A stretch of DNA of 64,000 nucleotides from Hemibagrus wyckioides (taxonomy: Eukaryota; Chordata; Actinopteri; Siluriformes; Bagridae): the NCBI RefSeq assembly GCF_019097595.1, contig NC_080734.1, forward strand, positions 4,083,392 through 4,147,391, in the 5' to 3' direction. The translations under genes were made by a program, and so were the position numbers. Under the pieces are notes generated by a model. It was not told the origin of the DNA and ran no database searches. It saw only the letters and a list, made by a program, of their open reading frames with translations. Of the stretch, positions 12,813 to 22,930 are shown in pieces; the first letter of the stretch is position 1; each line of letters starts with the position of its first letter.

Positions 12813-13194
12813 ATCTGCAAAACTTTGCTGAAGTTGATACAGATGTTTTAGTTTTTTATGACGTTTTTTTTTTCTCCAACCATTATGCAAAAACACATTA
12901 AAAAAAATCACAGCTGAAAAAATAATTTTTAATAATGAATAACTTTTTATTTGTTTTTATATGAGCAAAAAATGGCTATGAGTTGTAGTATTTTGTAATC
13001 TTTTCTCAATTTTTACTTTTTATATCTAGTAATTTTTTTATTGATTAACACTAAGATAATTATCTAAAGGTAGTTATATTATTATTTATTATTTATTTAT
13101 ATTTCATTGTAAGAGACATGCAACTCTGAGCTTAATAGTAAACTTAAGAGATTGTTCTTATGATAATGTACAGTACAGTGTAGGAGAATAAGAT

Positions 13195-13271
<77 letters not shown>

Positions 13272-15506
13272 TTCTACACTGCTTTTCTGCTGCTTTCCTC
13301 CACTCTGTAATTCAGCTGTGACAAAAGAACAGCAGAGATAAAGATCATGTGGGATTTTACAGATAATGTGTGTGTATAAAGGCCGAGAGAGGAAGAGACG
13401 AGGCAGAGTGTCTCTCAGAGAAAATGTCAGTGTGACATGTAGCAGTACAGATAGACAGAGCTGGAAATAGAGCTGGAGATGGAGCTGGAGACAGAGGTGG
13501 AGATAGAGCTGGAGATGAAGCTGGATATATAGCTGGAGATGAAGCTGGATATAGAGGTGGAGATAGAGCTGGAGATGGAGCTGGAGATAGAGGTGGAAAT
13601 AGAGCTGGAGATGGAGCTGGATATAGAGGTGGAGGTAGAGCTGGAGATGGAGCTGGAGGTAGAGCTGGATATAGAGGTGGAGGTAGAGCTGGAGATGGCG
13701 CTGGAGGTAGAGCTGGAGATAGAGGTGGAGATAGAGCTGGAGATGAGGCTGGATATAGAGGTGGAGATAGAGCTGGAGATGGAGATGGAGGTGGAAATAG
13801 AGCTGGAGATGGAGCTGGATATAGAGGTGGAGATAGAGCTGGAGATGGAGCTGGAGATGGAGGTGGAAATAGAGCTGGAGATGGAGCTGGATATAGAGGT
13901 GGAGGTAGAGCTGGAGATGGAGCTGGAGATAGAGGTGGAAATAGAGCTGGAGATGGAGCTGGAGATAGAGGTGGAGATAGAGGTGGAGATGGAGCTGGAT
14001 ATAGAGATGGATGTAGAGCTGGAGATGGAGCTGGAGGTAGAGCTAGAGATAGAGGTGGAAATAGAGCTGGAGATAGAGCTGGAGATGGAGCTGGAGATGA
14101 GGCTGGATATAGAGGTGGAGATAGAGCTGGAGATGGAGCTGGATATAGAGGTGGAGGTAGAGCTGGAGATGGAGCTGGAGGTAGAGCTGGAGATAGAGGT
14201 GGAAATAGAGCTGGAGATAGAGCTGGAGATGGAGCTGGAGATGGAGCTGGAGATGAGGCTGGAGATAGAGCTGGAGATGGAGCTGGAGATGGAGCTGGAG
14301 ATGAGGCTGGATATAGAGGTGGAGATAGAGGTGGAGATGGAGCTGGAGATAGAGGTGGAAATAGAGCTGGAGATGGAGCTGGAGATAGAGGTGGAAATAG
14401 AGCTGGAGATGGAGATAGAGGTGGAGATAGAGCTGGAGATGGAGATGGATATAGAGATGGAGCTGGTGATAGAGGTGGAAATAGAGCTGGAGATGGAGCT
14501 GGATATAGAGGTGGAGGTAGAGCTGGAGATAGAGCTGGAGATGGAGCTGGAGATGAGGCTGGATATAGAGGTGGAGATAGAGCTGGAGATGGAGCTGGAG
14601 ATGGAGCTGGAGATGAGGCTGGATATAGAGGTGGAGATAGAACTGGAGATGGAGCTGGAGATAGAGGTGGAAATAGAGCTGGAGATGGAGCTGGATATAG
14701 AGGTGGAGGTAGAGCTGGAGATGGAGCTGGAGATAGAGGTGGAAATAGAGCTGGAGATGGAGCTGGAGATAGAGGTGGAAATAGAGCTGGAGATAGAGGT
14801 GGAGATGGAGCTGGAGATGGAGCTGGATATAGAGATGGAGCTGGAGATAGAGGTGGAAATAGAGCTGGAGATGGAGCTTTGAGATAGAGCTGGAGATGGA
14901 GCTTTGAGATAGAGCTGGAGCTTTGAGATAGAGCTGGAGCTTTGAGATAGAGCTGGAGATGGACCTTTGAGATAGAGCTGGAGCTTTGAGATAGAGCTGG
15001 AGATGGAGCTTTGAGATAGAGCTGGAGCTTTGAGATAGAGCTGGAGCTTTGAGATAGAGCTGGATCTTTGAGATAGAGCTGGATCTTTGAGATAGAGCTG
15101 GAGCTGGAGCTGGGGCTGGTTCTGATGACTGTCCTGTCCTTGGTGTGTGCTGGTGGATAATGTTCATGACGAGGTGTGTGAGTGTGTGAGGGATTTACTG
15201 TTGCTTGGTTCAATGTTGTTGTTTTTTTTTGGTGCATTAAGCCACGCTAAGCAGGTTTTTTCTCCCATGTGAAGCATTTATCTCCAGATTTTATGACTGA
15301 ATTCATTGGGGTTATTAAGTCCACGTGTTTTTCTGCTCGTTCTTCTTCAACATGAGCTTGTGCACATAATCACGACTGTTTACGGATCAAACACCAAACC
15401 AGACGTCATGCATTTGAAAGCTGTTTATTTTTATATTTTAAATAATGATCATTACAGGAAATGTTTATAAATATTATAAACACACTACACCTCACATACA
15501 CACATG

Positions 15507-15594
<88 letters not shown>

Positions 15595-15924
15595 AAGCTG
15601 TATAATGCTGTAGTAGCCTGAGGCTTTGTGTGGTTCTGAGTCATCTTTTGCTCTGACTTTTCTGCTCTGTTATTTCAGAGAGAAGGAAAATGCAGTCCTC
15701 CTCATAAAGAGTTCTATTATAGAAGTATTATTTCATTTCTACACTGCTTTTCTCCTGCTTTTCTCCTGCTTTCCTCCACTCTGTAATTCAGCTGTGACAA
15801 AAGAACAGCAGAGATAAAGATCATGCGGGATTTTACAGATAATGTGTGTGTATAAAGGCCGAGAGAGGAAGACACAAGGCAGAGTGTCTCTCAGAGAAAA
15901 TGTCAGTGTGACATGTAGCAGTAC

Positions 15925-15974
<50 letters not shown>

Positions 15975-15980
15975 GAGAAA

Positions 15981-16052
<72 letters not shown>

Positions 16053-17947
16053 AGGCAGATCAGACTAGTTACAACCCATCAGTTGTATCCTGTGTATGAA
16101 ATAAAAAATATCTTGAATCTTGAGCCGAACCCTGGAAGATGAAGAGGCGCACTCTGACCAATGAGAGGACAGTTTACTCACATCATTTGCATAAACATAT
16201 TTAGGAATTAAACACAGGTCTGTAGATGGACACAGTTCATGAGTCTGGGTCAGTTCTGTCTACAGCTCTCTCTTCTCTTGCAGGTAATGCCGCCGTTTTG
16301 TGGTGCACCTGCTGCACCAACGTCTTCAAGACGGTCACCGGACGCTTCATTAAGAACCTGGCCTGCTCGGGAATCTGCGCCAGCCTGGTGTGCGTGCCAT
16401 TCGACGTTCTCCTGAACGCCAGCCCTCGCTGCTGCCTCTGGATCCACACTCCAGCTCTCTGTCGGACCATCAAGTTCCTGCACAGGCTCTTCTGCTCGGT
16501 CACTGTGCTCAGCTTCTCTGCCATCGCTCTGGACAGGTGAGATCGCTCTCACGCTCTCGTACTCGTGCACACTCGGCTGCCATAGCAACAACGAGCAACA
16601 TCTCACCATAGCTCGCTTTCTTCAACTGAATCATTTATAAGGTTGGATTCTGGAGGGAAAGAATTTCTTGCAACAGTCTTACATGTGAATCTCCTAATAA
16701 ATGAACGACGTCATGAAAATTAAGGTCAGGCCAGATGAAAACGACTGTGTCACAAATTCCAAATTCCTCATGTTTTTTTCTGAATCATTATTTTCTTTCC
16801 TTCTAGGTACTACTCTGTGCTGTATCCACTAGAGAGAAAAATATCAGACGCCAAATCCAGAGACTTGATCATATATGTCTGGGTTCATGCCCTCGTGGCT
16901 AGCGTTCCTGTGTTTGCTGTGAGTAACGTCACTGACGTCTACGCCACCTCCGCCTGCTCTGAAGGCTACTCTTTAGGTCACCTGGTTTACATGGTGCTCT
17001 ACAACGTGACCACTGTGATCTTACCCCTAGTGGCTGTGTTTGTAGTCATGGCGCTGATCCGGCGTGCGCTGAGCACCAGTCAGAAGAAAAAGGTGATCAT
17101 CGCGGCACTGCGGACGCCGCAAAGCAGCGTCTCCATCCCGTACGTGTCTCAGCGTGAGGCTGAGCTTCATGCCACGTTGCTCGCGATCGTCCTGGCCTTC
17201 GTGTTCTGCAGCGCGCCATACATTGTGCTGCTGGCGTACCGGGCACTTCCCATCACTGGCCAGGCCTCACAGTGGCTGCACCTCACTGCCGTCTGGCTGC
17301 CTAAAATGTCTCTACTCACCAACCCACTGTTTTTAGTCATGGTGAACCGGTCAGCACGGCGGCGTCTGATGGACGCGTTGGCACACGTTCAACGTCGTTA
17401 CAGCCGCAGGAACAACTCGATTGGCGTGGGAACAGCACCCGAGCCTGGAGCTCTCGGAGGGGAGGCGCTCGCCCGCTCAGGAAGCCAGCTGCTTGAAATG
17501 TTCAACATTGGCCAGCGCCAGATTTTCAGGCCAAACGAAGAGGACGACGAAGAAGACGGGAACGAAATCGCAGCCGTAGCCAATTTCCAGTCCAGACCTG
17601 AACACGGGGATGCAGTCGGAGCCTCAGTCGGAATACCAGGAGAAGGAGGAAAGGAAGAAGGTTCAGCATTGCCAAAACATTCCCCTGTTCAATACTGTGC
17701 ATACTCATCCTCACAGGTGGCTCCTGCCACACCGACTGACCCCGAAGATGCCTCCCAGTTTGGTTTCGGTCCATTCGAACTGCCTCCTCAGTGGCTTCCT
17801 GAAACTAGAAACAGCAAGAAAAGACTGTTGCCTCCGTTAGGTAACACCCCAGAGGAGCTGATCCAGACCAAACAGTCCAGAGCACGACCCGAGAGGCGCA
17901 TCAGCAGAAACAACAAAGTCAGCACCTTCCCTACTGTGGACCCCTGA
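7139..17947 (+). CDS. gpr176: G-protein coupled receptor 176 (three coding exons)
   Basis: Orphan class A seven-transmembrane receptor at the plasma membrane. The mammalian protein is reported to act in the circadian pacemaker through Gz and lower cAMP; whether this holds in fish is an inference. Coding exons 7139-7337, 16284-16536 and 16807-17947 use GT/AG borders and join in frame to 530 residues (human about 515). Two glycosylation sequons (N12, N29) precede TM1. IKNLACSGICASLVCVPFD (TM2) and DRYYSVLYPLERKISDAKS (DRY at 150-152) are highly characteristic of GPR176. So are KKVIIAALRTPQ (ICL3), RSGSQLLEMF and the C-terminal QFGFGPFELPPQWL...NTPEELIQTK. TM6 carries CSAP instead of CWxP and TM7 carries NPLFL instead of NPxxY, as I recall for the family. 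The ATG at 7139 is the first in frame with TM1. Intron 1 (8.9 kb) is mostly repeats. Confidence 0.97.
7761..7876. repeat. (GT)n microsatellite with TATGTGTGTGCG variants
   Basis: About 115 bp of GT repeats interrupted by periodic AT and GC steps. The frames through it on both strands are artefacts. Confidence 0.95.
7876..8660. repeat. degenerate 45-bp tandem repeat
   Basis: The unit contains TATTGGTTCTTCTAATGGAA and GTAGAACCCTACAACAGAG. Copies are nearly identical at 8473-8650 (four units) and increasingly diverged to the left, where spacing also varies. This implies an old array with recent local homogenisation at the right end. Each unit also carries an internal GGTTCT/AGAACC inverted pair. 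Confidence 0.9.
8675..8935 (+). mobile_element. common fish dispersed repeat
   Basis: Recognisable although diverged: CTTTATCCTGATCAGG, CAGTCCATTACAGGGAA, CATTCACACCTAGGGG and GAGAACATGTGGAACTCC occur in the order of a very common teleost repeat. No coding capacity is seen. Confidence 0.6.
9690..9940 (+). repeat. interspersed repeat family 'GGAGTCTC', copy 3
   Basis: It contains CTGATTGGTGGGAAGGTGT, TTTCTATAGCAACCACG and GGAAGGAGTCTCCAGTGTCA, in the same order as at 1160 and 5790. Confidence 0.5.
9941..10285. repeat. T/G low-complexity tract (TTTTG-like)
   Basis: About 345 bp made almost only of T and G with TTTTGTTTTG motifs. There is extreme strand asymmetry and no C-containing structure. 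The open frames across it encode only Phe/Leu/Cys/Val and are not genes. Confidence 0.95.
11158..11476. repeat. compound TGTC/TGCC/TATC array
   Basis: A (TGTC)n array with TGCCTATC variants (11158-11390) passes directly into pure (TATC)n (11390-11476). This is a typical hypervariable compound microsatellite. Confidence 0.97.
11480..11715 (+). mobile_element. common fish dispersed repeat ending in (TGGA)n
   Basis: The order CCACCAGTCCAAAGGTATG, GATTGTGCCCTGTGAT, CCTGAGTCCCCTGGGATAG, CCCTGTGTAGGATAAG followed by a (GGAT)n tail matches a widespread teleost repeat whose 3' end is a TGGA microsatellite. Confidence 0.65.
13196..13271. repeat. (GATA)n microsatellite
   Basis: Nineteen or so uninterrupted GATA units, directly abutting the first copy of the duplicated segment at 13272. 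Confidence 0.97.
13272..13456. repeat. duplicated segment copy 1 (left of minisatellite)
   Basis: Same sequence as 15737-15925, including TCCACTCTGTAATTCAGCTG, AAAGAACAGCAGAGATAAAG and GTGTGTATAAAGGCCGAGAG. The two copies are direct repeats bracketing about 2.3 kb. Confidence 0.9.
13457..15118. repeat. 1.7-kb purine-rich minisatellite
   Basis: Tandem variants of GGAGATGGAGCTGGAGATAG with GATATAGAGGTGGA interspersed. Basic periods are 6, 12 and 18 bp with longer composite units. From 14870 the unit changes to GAGCTTTGAGATAGAGCTG. Almost no C occurs outside AGCTGG on the + strand. Several frames stay open for hundreds of codons on both strands simply because the period is divisible by three. 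Confidence 0.97.
15480..15595. repeat. (CA)n-(TA)n-(CA)n microsatellite
   Basis: A CA tract, about 50 bp of TA, then CA again: a nearly palindromic compound microsatellite able to form a cruciform. Confidence 0.95.
15737..15925. repeat. duplicated segment copy 2 (right of minisatellite)
   Basis: Direct repeat of 13272-13456 with few changes (CATGCGGG for CATGTGGG and a duplicated TTTTCTCCTGC). It is followed by a (GATA)n tract, whereas copy 1 is preceded by one. Confidence 0.9.
15926..16053. repeat. (GATA)n then (GAAA)n microsatellites
   Basis: About twelve GATA units, then a run of about twenty GAAA units from roughly 15980 to 16053. Confidence 0.97.
16284..16536 (+). CDS. gpr176: gpr176 coding exon 2
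   Basis: Completes Gly67 and encodes residues 68-150 plus two bases of Arg151: the rest of TM1 (GNxxV position), ICL1, TM2, ECL1 with the TM3 Cys (CRTIKF) and TM3 up to the D of DRY. Acceptor TTGCAG, donor AG|GTGAGA. Confidence 0.95.
16807..17947 (+). CDS. gpr176: gpr176 coding exon 3
   Basis: Completes Arg151 of DRY and encodes residues 152-530: ICL2 through TM7 and the long cytoplasmic tail with an acidic stretch (EEDDEEDGNE). The TGA at 17945 ends the frame. Acceptor TTCTAG. Confidence 0.96.
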
Positions 17948-18290
17948 GACCATCACCATGTACCAGGACCAAATCTAAACAAAATATCAAGTAATAAATT
18001 AAAACTCAAGTTTTTTTTTAAATAAAAACATTTCAAAATGACAATCTTTGCCAGCAGGACAGGAATCATTTGACTGTGTTGTTTCGTAGCTAGACGTTAG
18101 CTTAATCTCAGGCTCCAGAAAACTGTTAAGGGAAAGAGCGGCTCTTTTACAGAAAGGAGAACATTTCTAAAATAAATTGTATAGAATTATATGGAATTAT
18201 TTGGAAATAACAACTGAAAATGTTGCATTAAAGAAAAAAGTCTGAATTAGCAGTTCATTATTTGGAAACCTCACAGTTGGCAATAAAATT
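17948..18290 (+). other. gpr176: gpr176 3' UTR
   Basis: Candidate polyadenylation signals AATAAA at 17993-17998, and in the A-rich stretches near 18021, 18173 and 18280. Which one is used cannot be told from the sequence. Confidence 0.5.
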
Positions 18291-18334
18291 AAGTTGGAGT
18301 CTCATATACATGGAAAAACAAGTGTTTTTATGGT

Positions 18335-18406
18335 GGGGGTGTAGCTCAGTGGTAGAGCATTTGACTGCAGATCAAGAGGTCTCTGCTTCAAATCCAGGTG
18401 CCCCCT
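18335..18406 (+). tRNA. tRNA-Cys(GCA)-like gene
   Basis: A 72-nt cloverleaf with acceptor GGGGGTG/TGCCCCC, D-arm AGCTCAGTGGTAGAGC and anticodon arm TTGACTGCAGATCAA with GCA. The T arm is TCTGC-TTCAAAT-CCAGG. It matches vertebrate tRNA-Cys closely. The T stem closes with a C-C mismatch because the B-box reads GCTTCAAATCC instead of GGTTCAAATCC. No T-run terminator follows at once; the first TTTT is about 20 bp on. It may therefore be a decaying copy. Confidence 0.65.
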
Positions 18407-18520
18407 GGTTCACCTACCTTGAATAAGTGTTTTGCCTCAGTGAAATTATCCAAGCAGATAAAGGATGTACTCCGTGAGCTCTTAGTTTAGGGCAAGGGTT
18501 GTACAGTCTAATCCCCAAAA

Positions 18521-18569
18521 GGCCAGTGTGGGTGTGGGTTTGGAATGAAAACCTGCACCCACACTGGCC
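18521..18569. repeat. 49-bp hairpin-forming palindrome
   Basis: The left arm GGCCAGTGTGGGTG and the right arm CACCCACACTGGCC are complementary around a short centre. The sequence resembles the core of a foldback-type fish repeat. Confidence 0.75.
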
Positions 18570-18599
18570 CTTTGTGGATCAAATTGGACATCCCTGGTT

Positions 18600-18775
18600 T
18601 AGGGGTAAGTGGTAACACAGTGGTTGCTTGCTCATAAGGGTTAGAACTCAAATCCTGCCATTGCTGGGCCCCTGAGCGAGGCCTCCATTTCTCAACTTCT
18701 CCCATGTATAAATGAGATAAACGTAAATCCCTCTGGATAATCTGCCCAATGCCACAAATTTAAATACTGACCTCT
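18600..18775 (+). mobile_element. tRNA-derived SINE with V-type tail
   Basis: It contains GTAACACAGTGGTTGC, GGTTAGAACTCAAATCC (degenerate B-box), GGGCCCCTGAGCGAGGCC and the tail CCCTCTGGATAATCTG, typical of fish SINEs ending in a 'CTCTGGATAAG' tail. Confidence 0.65.
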
Positions 18776-19525
18776 AACCAATCAGGACAGTGTGGCTTTA
18801 TCTGCCTGTCCATTCATAAAACTCTCTTGTGTTAGCGTTCATGTTTTCTAGCTGTTTGAAGAACTAGTCTGGAGTAACAGTGTAAAGTATCTAAAATATG
18901 AATTATAAATCCAGCTAGTGTGATCTGATTTCATCCGAAATGGCAAAAAGTGAAAGAGTTAGCAGTAAAACACCTCAATACATTATATTTAATATCTGTC
19001 TAATGCATCTAACTTAAATACAACTGAGGTGACATGCTTCTCCTGAGTTTCTCTCGGAGAGGGATTTACTCAAAAGAGGCAAGAGTTCTGCCGTCTAGAG
19101 ATTCGTAAACCATGAAAATACCGCTTGTTTCCCACACCATGTGCTATAAGCATCTACAGCTTTATAGATGTTAATTACCATCAGAAATTATAGTCATCAT
19201 CACAACACACACACATAACACAAAAAAGAAGAATCCCGTGCTTGTGATTCCACCGAGTAGCAAATGAAGCAGCACTGTTGATGAGAACTGATGGACTAGA
19301 ATCCAAAGCTACAGCAAGATTCCTGACTGGAATGTGAGGTGTACATGGCAGATGAGCTGGAGTTTTACACATGTGCGAGTTTTACACACAGCAGTCTGTA
19401 GAGTTTATACAGAATGGTGCGAAAAACAAAAAACATCCAGGGAGCAGCAGATCTGTGGGCGCCTAAAACACCTAATGGCTTGGTTGGTGGTTGGTTCAGA
19501 TGGTTCATCAAGAACTCAAAAACTC
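18776..19525. other. no recognisable feature
   Basis: Unremarkable intergenic sequence. Near 19230-19345 there is a degraded stretch (AATCCAAAGCTACAGCAAG) that could be a retroelement relic, but I cannot assign it. Confidence 0.4.
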
Positions 19526-19845
19526 ACACACACACACACACTCTCTCTCTCTCTCCCTCTCTCTCTGTCTCTCTCTCTCTCACACACACACACACACTCT
19601 CTCTGTCTCTCTCTCTCTTACACACACACACACACTCTCTCTCCTCTCTCTCTCTTTCTCTCAAACACACACACATGCTCTCTCACTCTCACTCTCTCTC
19701 TCTCTCTCTCACTCACTCTCTCATTTTCTCTCTCTCTCTCTCTCTCTCTCTCACTCACTCTCTCATTCTCTCTCTCACTCTCTCTCTCTCTCACTCACTC
19801 TCTCATTTTCTCTCTCTCTCTTGGTCTGACTCTCTCTCTCTCGTC
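19526..19845. repeat. (CA)n/(CT)n compound microsatellite
   Basis: Alternating blocks of CACACA and CTCTCT with TCACTCACTCTCTCATTTTC units repeated three times toward the right. The three open frames here are all low-complexity artefacts. Confidence 0.95.
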
Positions 19846-20169
19846 ATGTGCACAGCTCACTAATACTGTTTTGTGTGAAATGTGCTTTATTTCCTGTGAG
19901 GAGAGGACACAGGTGCACAGCCAGTCCAAATTTCATTCCTTCTGCTTGTCATATCAGCAGACGCAGATGCGAGCTGACTTTTCTGGAGCAGAGAGATAAG
20001 ATAGCAGATGTCAAGCGGGGTTTATTTTACAGCCCCCAAATTTCTCACTGTGAATCATGGATGCAGAGTAAAGAGAGGAAAGAGAGGAAGGAGAGGAAGG
20101 AGAGGAATCACAATGATGTCAGCCACATCAGCCCTGATATGTGGAAATGTTCAATTAGGGAATGCATTT

Positions 20170-20237
20170 AGCTCTTTTTTTTCTTTTCTTTCTTTCTTTC
20201 TTTCTTTCTTTCTTTTTTTTCTTTTTTTTTTTTTTTA
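20170..20237. repeat. (TTTC)n / poly-T tract
   Basis: TTTC repeats merging into poly-T. The neighbouring 20071-20105 is a short GAGAGGAAG-type purine tract. Confidence 0.9.
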
Positions 20238-21705
20238 CATTTTATGTCCCCTCTCTGTCTTTTTGTCTTTAAACAATGTTTAAAGACAAATAAAGACAGA
20301 TAAAGACAAATTTATTCTCCTCATGTACAATAAAAAGAAATTATGTTTAATCTAGTTAATATAGACGCTAGTCATAAGTGTAAGCAGTATCTATTTTTAT
20401 TAATATTTTTTATTGTTGTCTTATTTATAGCCAAAATTCTACCATTTGACTTTCGTAAACTTTTTGTTTTGTGTAACTTGAGCCAGCATTTTAAATTCAT
20501 GAATCATACATGAGTCAGCTCACTGCAGTTAAAGAAAATTCACATAAAAAATGGTAAAATAATTGTTAGTATGCGTGATGTTTTTGATTGTACATAAAAA
20601 TAGCTTAATATTAGGTACAAACTGTGAGTAAACGGTGCACAATTTACATTTTCTATGCCAAAAATTCGGACGAAGAAAAATGAATCGGTTGAATCTTTTC
20701 GACGTTCGATTCATTGAACCGACTCAGTAAATTGAATCAAACGTTCTATCGCTGTCTATAGAGTAATGTTTTAGGAAAAACAAACAAACGTGTGAACAAT
20801 CCCTTACACAGTACCATTTCTTATATATTAAAAATATTAAGTTAAATATAATTCTGATTCACATTTCGACTCTGTGGATGAATCTGAATCCCTGAGACAT
20901 GGCACTGAAGAGAAATGTGGGCTCTGTGTAAATATTTGCTTTCCTCTTTAAACTCCATTGAATTTTCCCCTTTGTAGGAATATTAGTGTGTTTTCTCGTG
21001 TCCTATTTACACAACAGAAGTATTGGCACCCTTCAAAAAACATGCAATGAGCTTAAACATAATGGGAATATAAAAATATTTATGAATGTTTTTTTATTTA
21101 TTGGAACACTTACAATTGAAAGATTGTGCATGTGCTTTAAATCCAATGTTTAAAGCAGAAAAACATTCCTGTTCTTGATGTACATCTATAAAGAGAGCAA
21201 AAAAGAAAATCATTAGTATTCAGTGACACACTTCTCCAGGGTTAGCTCATATTCATTAAATCAAAAGGCTTCCCATCAAAAGCCCTGACCTTGTGACAGA
21301 GCCGTGTGAACAGCTTGCTGAGACTCTTAATTACTGCCGTTGAGATGCTAGTCTTAACGGAGCTGTTTATTTTCTGGACAGACGAGGATTAAAAGCTTAG
21401 ACGGACATGTTTACAGTGTTTGTTTGGGTTTTTTTTTAAACGCCTGCTTTGTATGTGCTGCTGATAGATCGCAATATGACGCTTCAGAGAAGTTGATTAG
21501 CAATGCAAAAATCAGAAAACCGTTTCAGAAGGAAATCCACATGCTCACTGCTGATTACAATTATGCACTCAGCTTCCTTAATTCTATTTCCCAGAGGCCC
21601 AGAAACCATTAGAATTTACACCTGCTTTGTTTTCCCAATGTATGCAGAAAACACTTCAGATGTTTATTTATTTGTTTCAATGTTTTCCAGCCCAAATCTA
21701 TTTTA
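20238..21705. other. no gene recognised, AT-rich intergenic
   Basis: AT-rich. GAATCGGTTGAATC / GATTCATTGAACCGACTC near 20680-20730 is an imperfect inverted motif, also seen upstream of mthfd1l. GAAGTATTGGCACCCTTCAA at 21016 resembles a Tc1-type terminus. Confidence 0.4.
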
Positions 21706-21792
21706 TCAATCAATAAATCAATCAATAAATCACTCAAATCAATCAATCAATGAATCAATCAATTAATCAATCAATCAATCCATCAATCAATC
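21706..21792. repeat. (AATC)n microsatellite
   Basis: Imperfect AATC/ATCA repeats over about 85 bp. Confidence 0.95.
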
Positions 21793-22095
21793 TGTATCCT
21801 TCTTTATCCGGGAAAATAAGACTCCATATTGGTCAATAAACATGTTCTTCAGAGGAGATGTGCAGTAGGTGGATTGAGTCTTCCCAGGTGTATTCACTGT
21901 TACTGGACATCCAACATTCAGAAGATACTCTACTGGTCTCACTGCCCAAGTGTTTAATCGAATCACAAACGCGTTCCTCGTCTTTACCTTTAAAAGCCTC
22001 CCAATTTCCATCCAATCCTGTAGAGCTTTCTACTCTTAGGATTTTTAAGCAGTTTGTCCATCACTAGAAGTTTACATTAGCATCAATCCTGGACC
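21793..22095 (-). other. open minus-strand stretch of unknown origin
   Basis: Two overlapping minus-strand frames remain open for 60-74 codons (one starting MEIGRLLKVKTRNAF). Base composition is less AT-biased than the surroundings. I do not recognise the protein; it could be a fragment of a transposon ORF or chance. Confidence 0.25.
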
Positions 22096-22589
22096 CTATT
22101 TACAAAAAAAAAAATCATTTATTCCTGTCCTCTACATTGGACTGGACATTTGGACAGTGGACAGCCAGCGGTCTGACATGTGGCACAGACCTGTATCCTG
22201 ATGCTTTATTTAATAGTTTTGTAAATTTTTGACTTTCCCAACAACCACTATTTATTTTCCTCGCCATTCCATCAAGGAGGATTTTCCTGATTGTTCCTTC
22301 CTCTTCATTTTAGTACTAAAGGGCTGATCTCCATCTTGTATTCTGGGTTAAACTGCTTTTGTAACACTGCATTGTGCATATGTGCATTAGCTGCCTAGGG
22401 AAGGATCGAGGCTGTTATGGGGGTTATGGGGATGGGGGACTGTTTATTTGTTCACTCGAAACCAGAAAAGGAAGATAACTGCAGTGTGTTGCTCTGCTCC
22501 TGTAGCTGTATGATGTATCGCTCTAGTATTTTATTAAAGACGTCGCTTTAGAAGACGTTTATTATTAAATACTGCAATATCGCTGTTTT

Positions 22590-22930
22590 TTGGTGTCTGT
22601 CATGTTGGGAAACGCCGCCAGAGAATCGGACCCATGTGCAGGATACTGAAAGTTTTTAATTAACAAAAGGAACAATATGGACAAACAGAACAGAGTACCT
22701 AAAAACCAAACGCAACATGAACAATGTCTTGATAAAGACAGATACTAAAGGGCAGGTATAAATAGAGCAACACATTAGGAATGATGGGAAACTGGTGACA
22801 AGGCAGGAAACAGAACATTAGGAGGGGCGTGGCACAAGACATGTGGGGAAACACGTGAGATAACCACATGAGGTTAAACATACTGTAAGGAGAGACCTGT
22901 CAGTGCTCCCTCTGGTGGTCTGACAGTGAA
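22590..22930. mobile_element. dispersed repeat, probably LTR-type or non-autonomous
   Basis: Starts near GTCATGTTGGGAAACG and includes CCATGTGCAGGATACTG, GGAGGGGCGTGGCACAAG and, near the end, GCTCCCTCTGGTGGTC. Similar phrases are common in teleost repeats, but I cannot place the family. Confidence 0.4.

Larger units (their letters stand above)
7338..16283 (+). other. gpr176: gpr176 intron 1, satellite-rich
   Basis: This intron of about 8.9 kb holds GT arrays, a 45-bp tandem repeat, a TTTTG-rich tract, GACA/GATA arrays, a 1.7-kb minisatellite flanked by duplicated segments, and a GAAA array. Stretches 10286-11150, 11720-13195 and 15240-15480 show no recognisable element; 12430-13120 is extremely AT-rich. 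Confidence 0.85.

Noticed and set aside
13357..15237. 626-codon minus-strand and 447-codon plus-strand open frames
   Set aside because: Both lie in the gpr176 intron 1 minisatellite. They encode only Pro/Ser/Ala/Leu or Glu/Leu/Met repeats and stay open because the repeat period is a multiple of three.
16237..16609. Minus-strand frames over gpr176 exon 2
   Set aside because: Antisense shadows of a well-supported coding exon.
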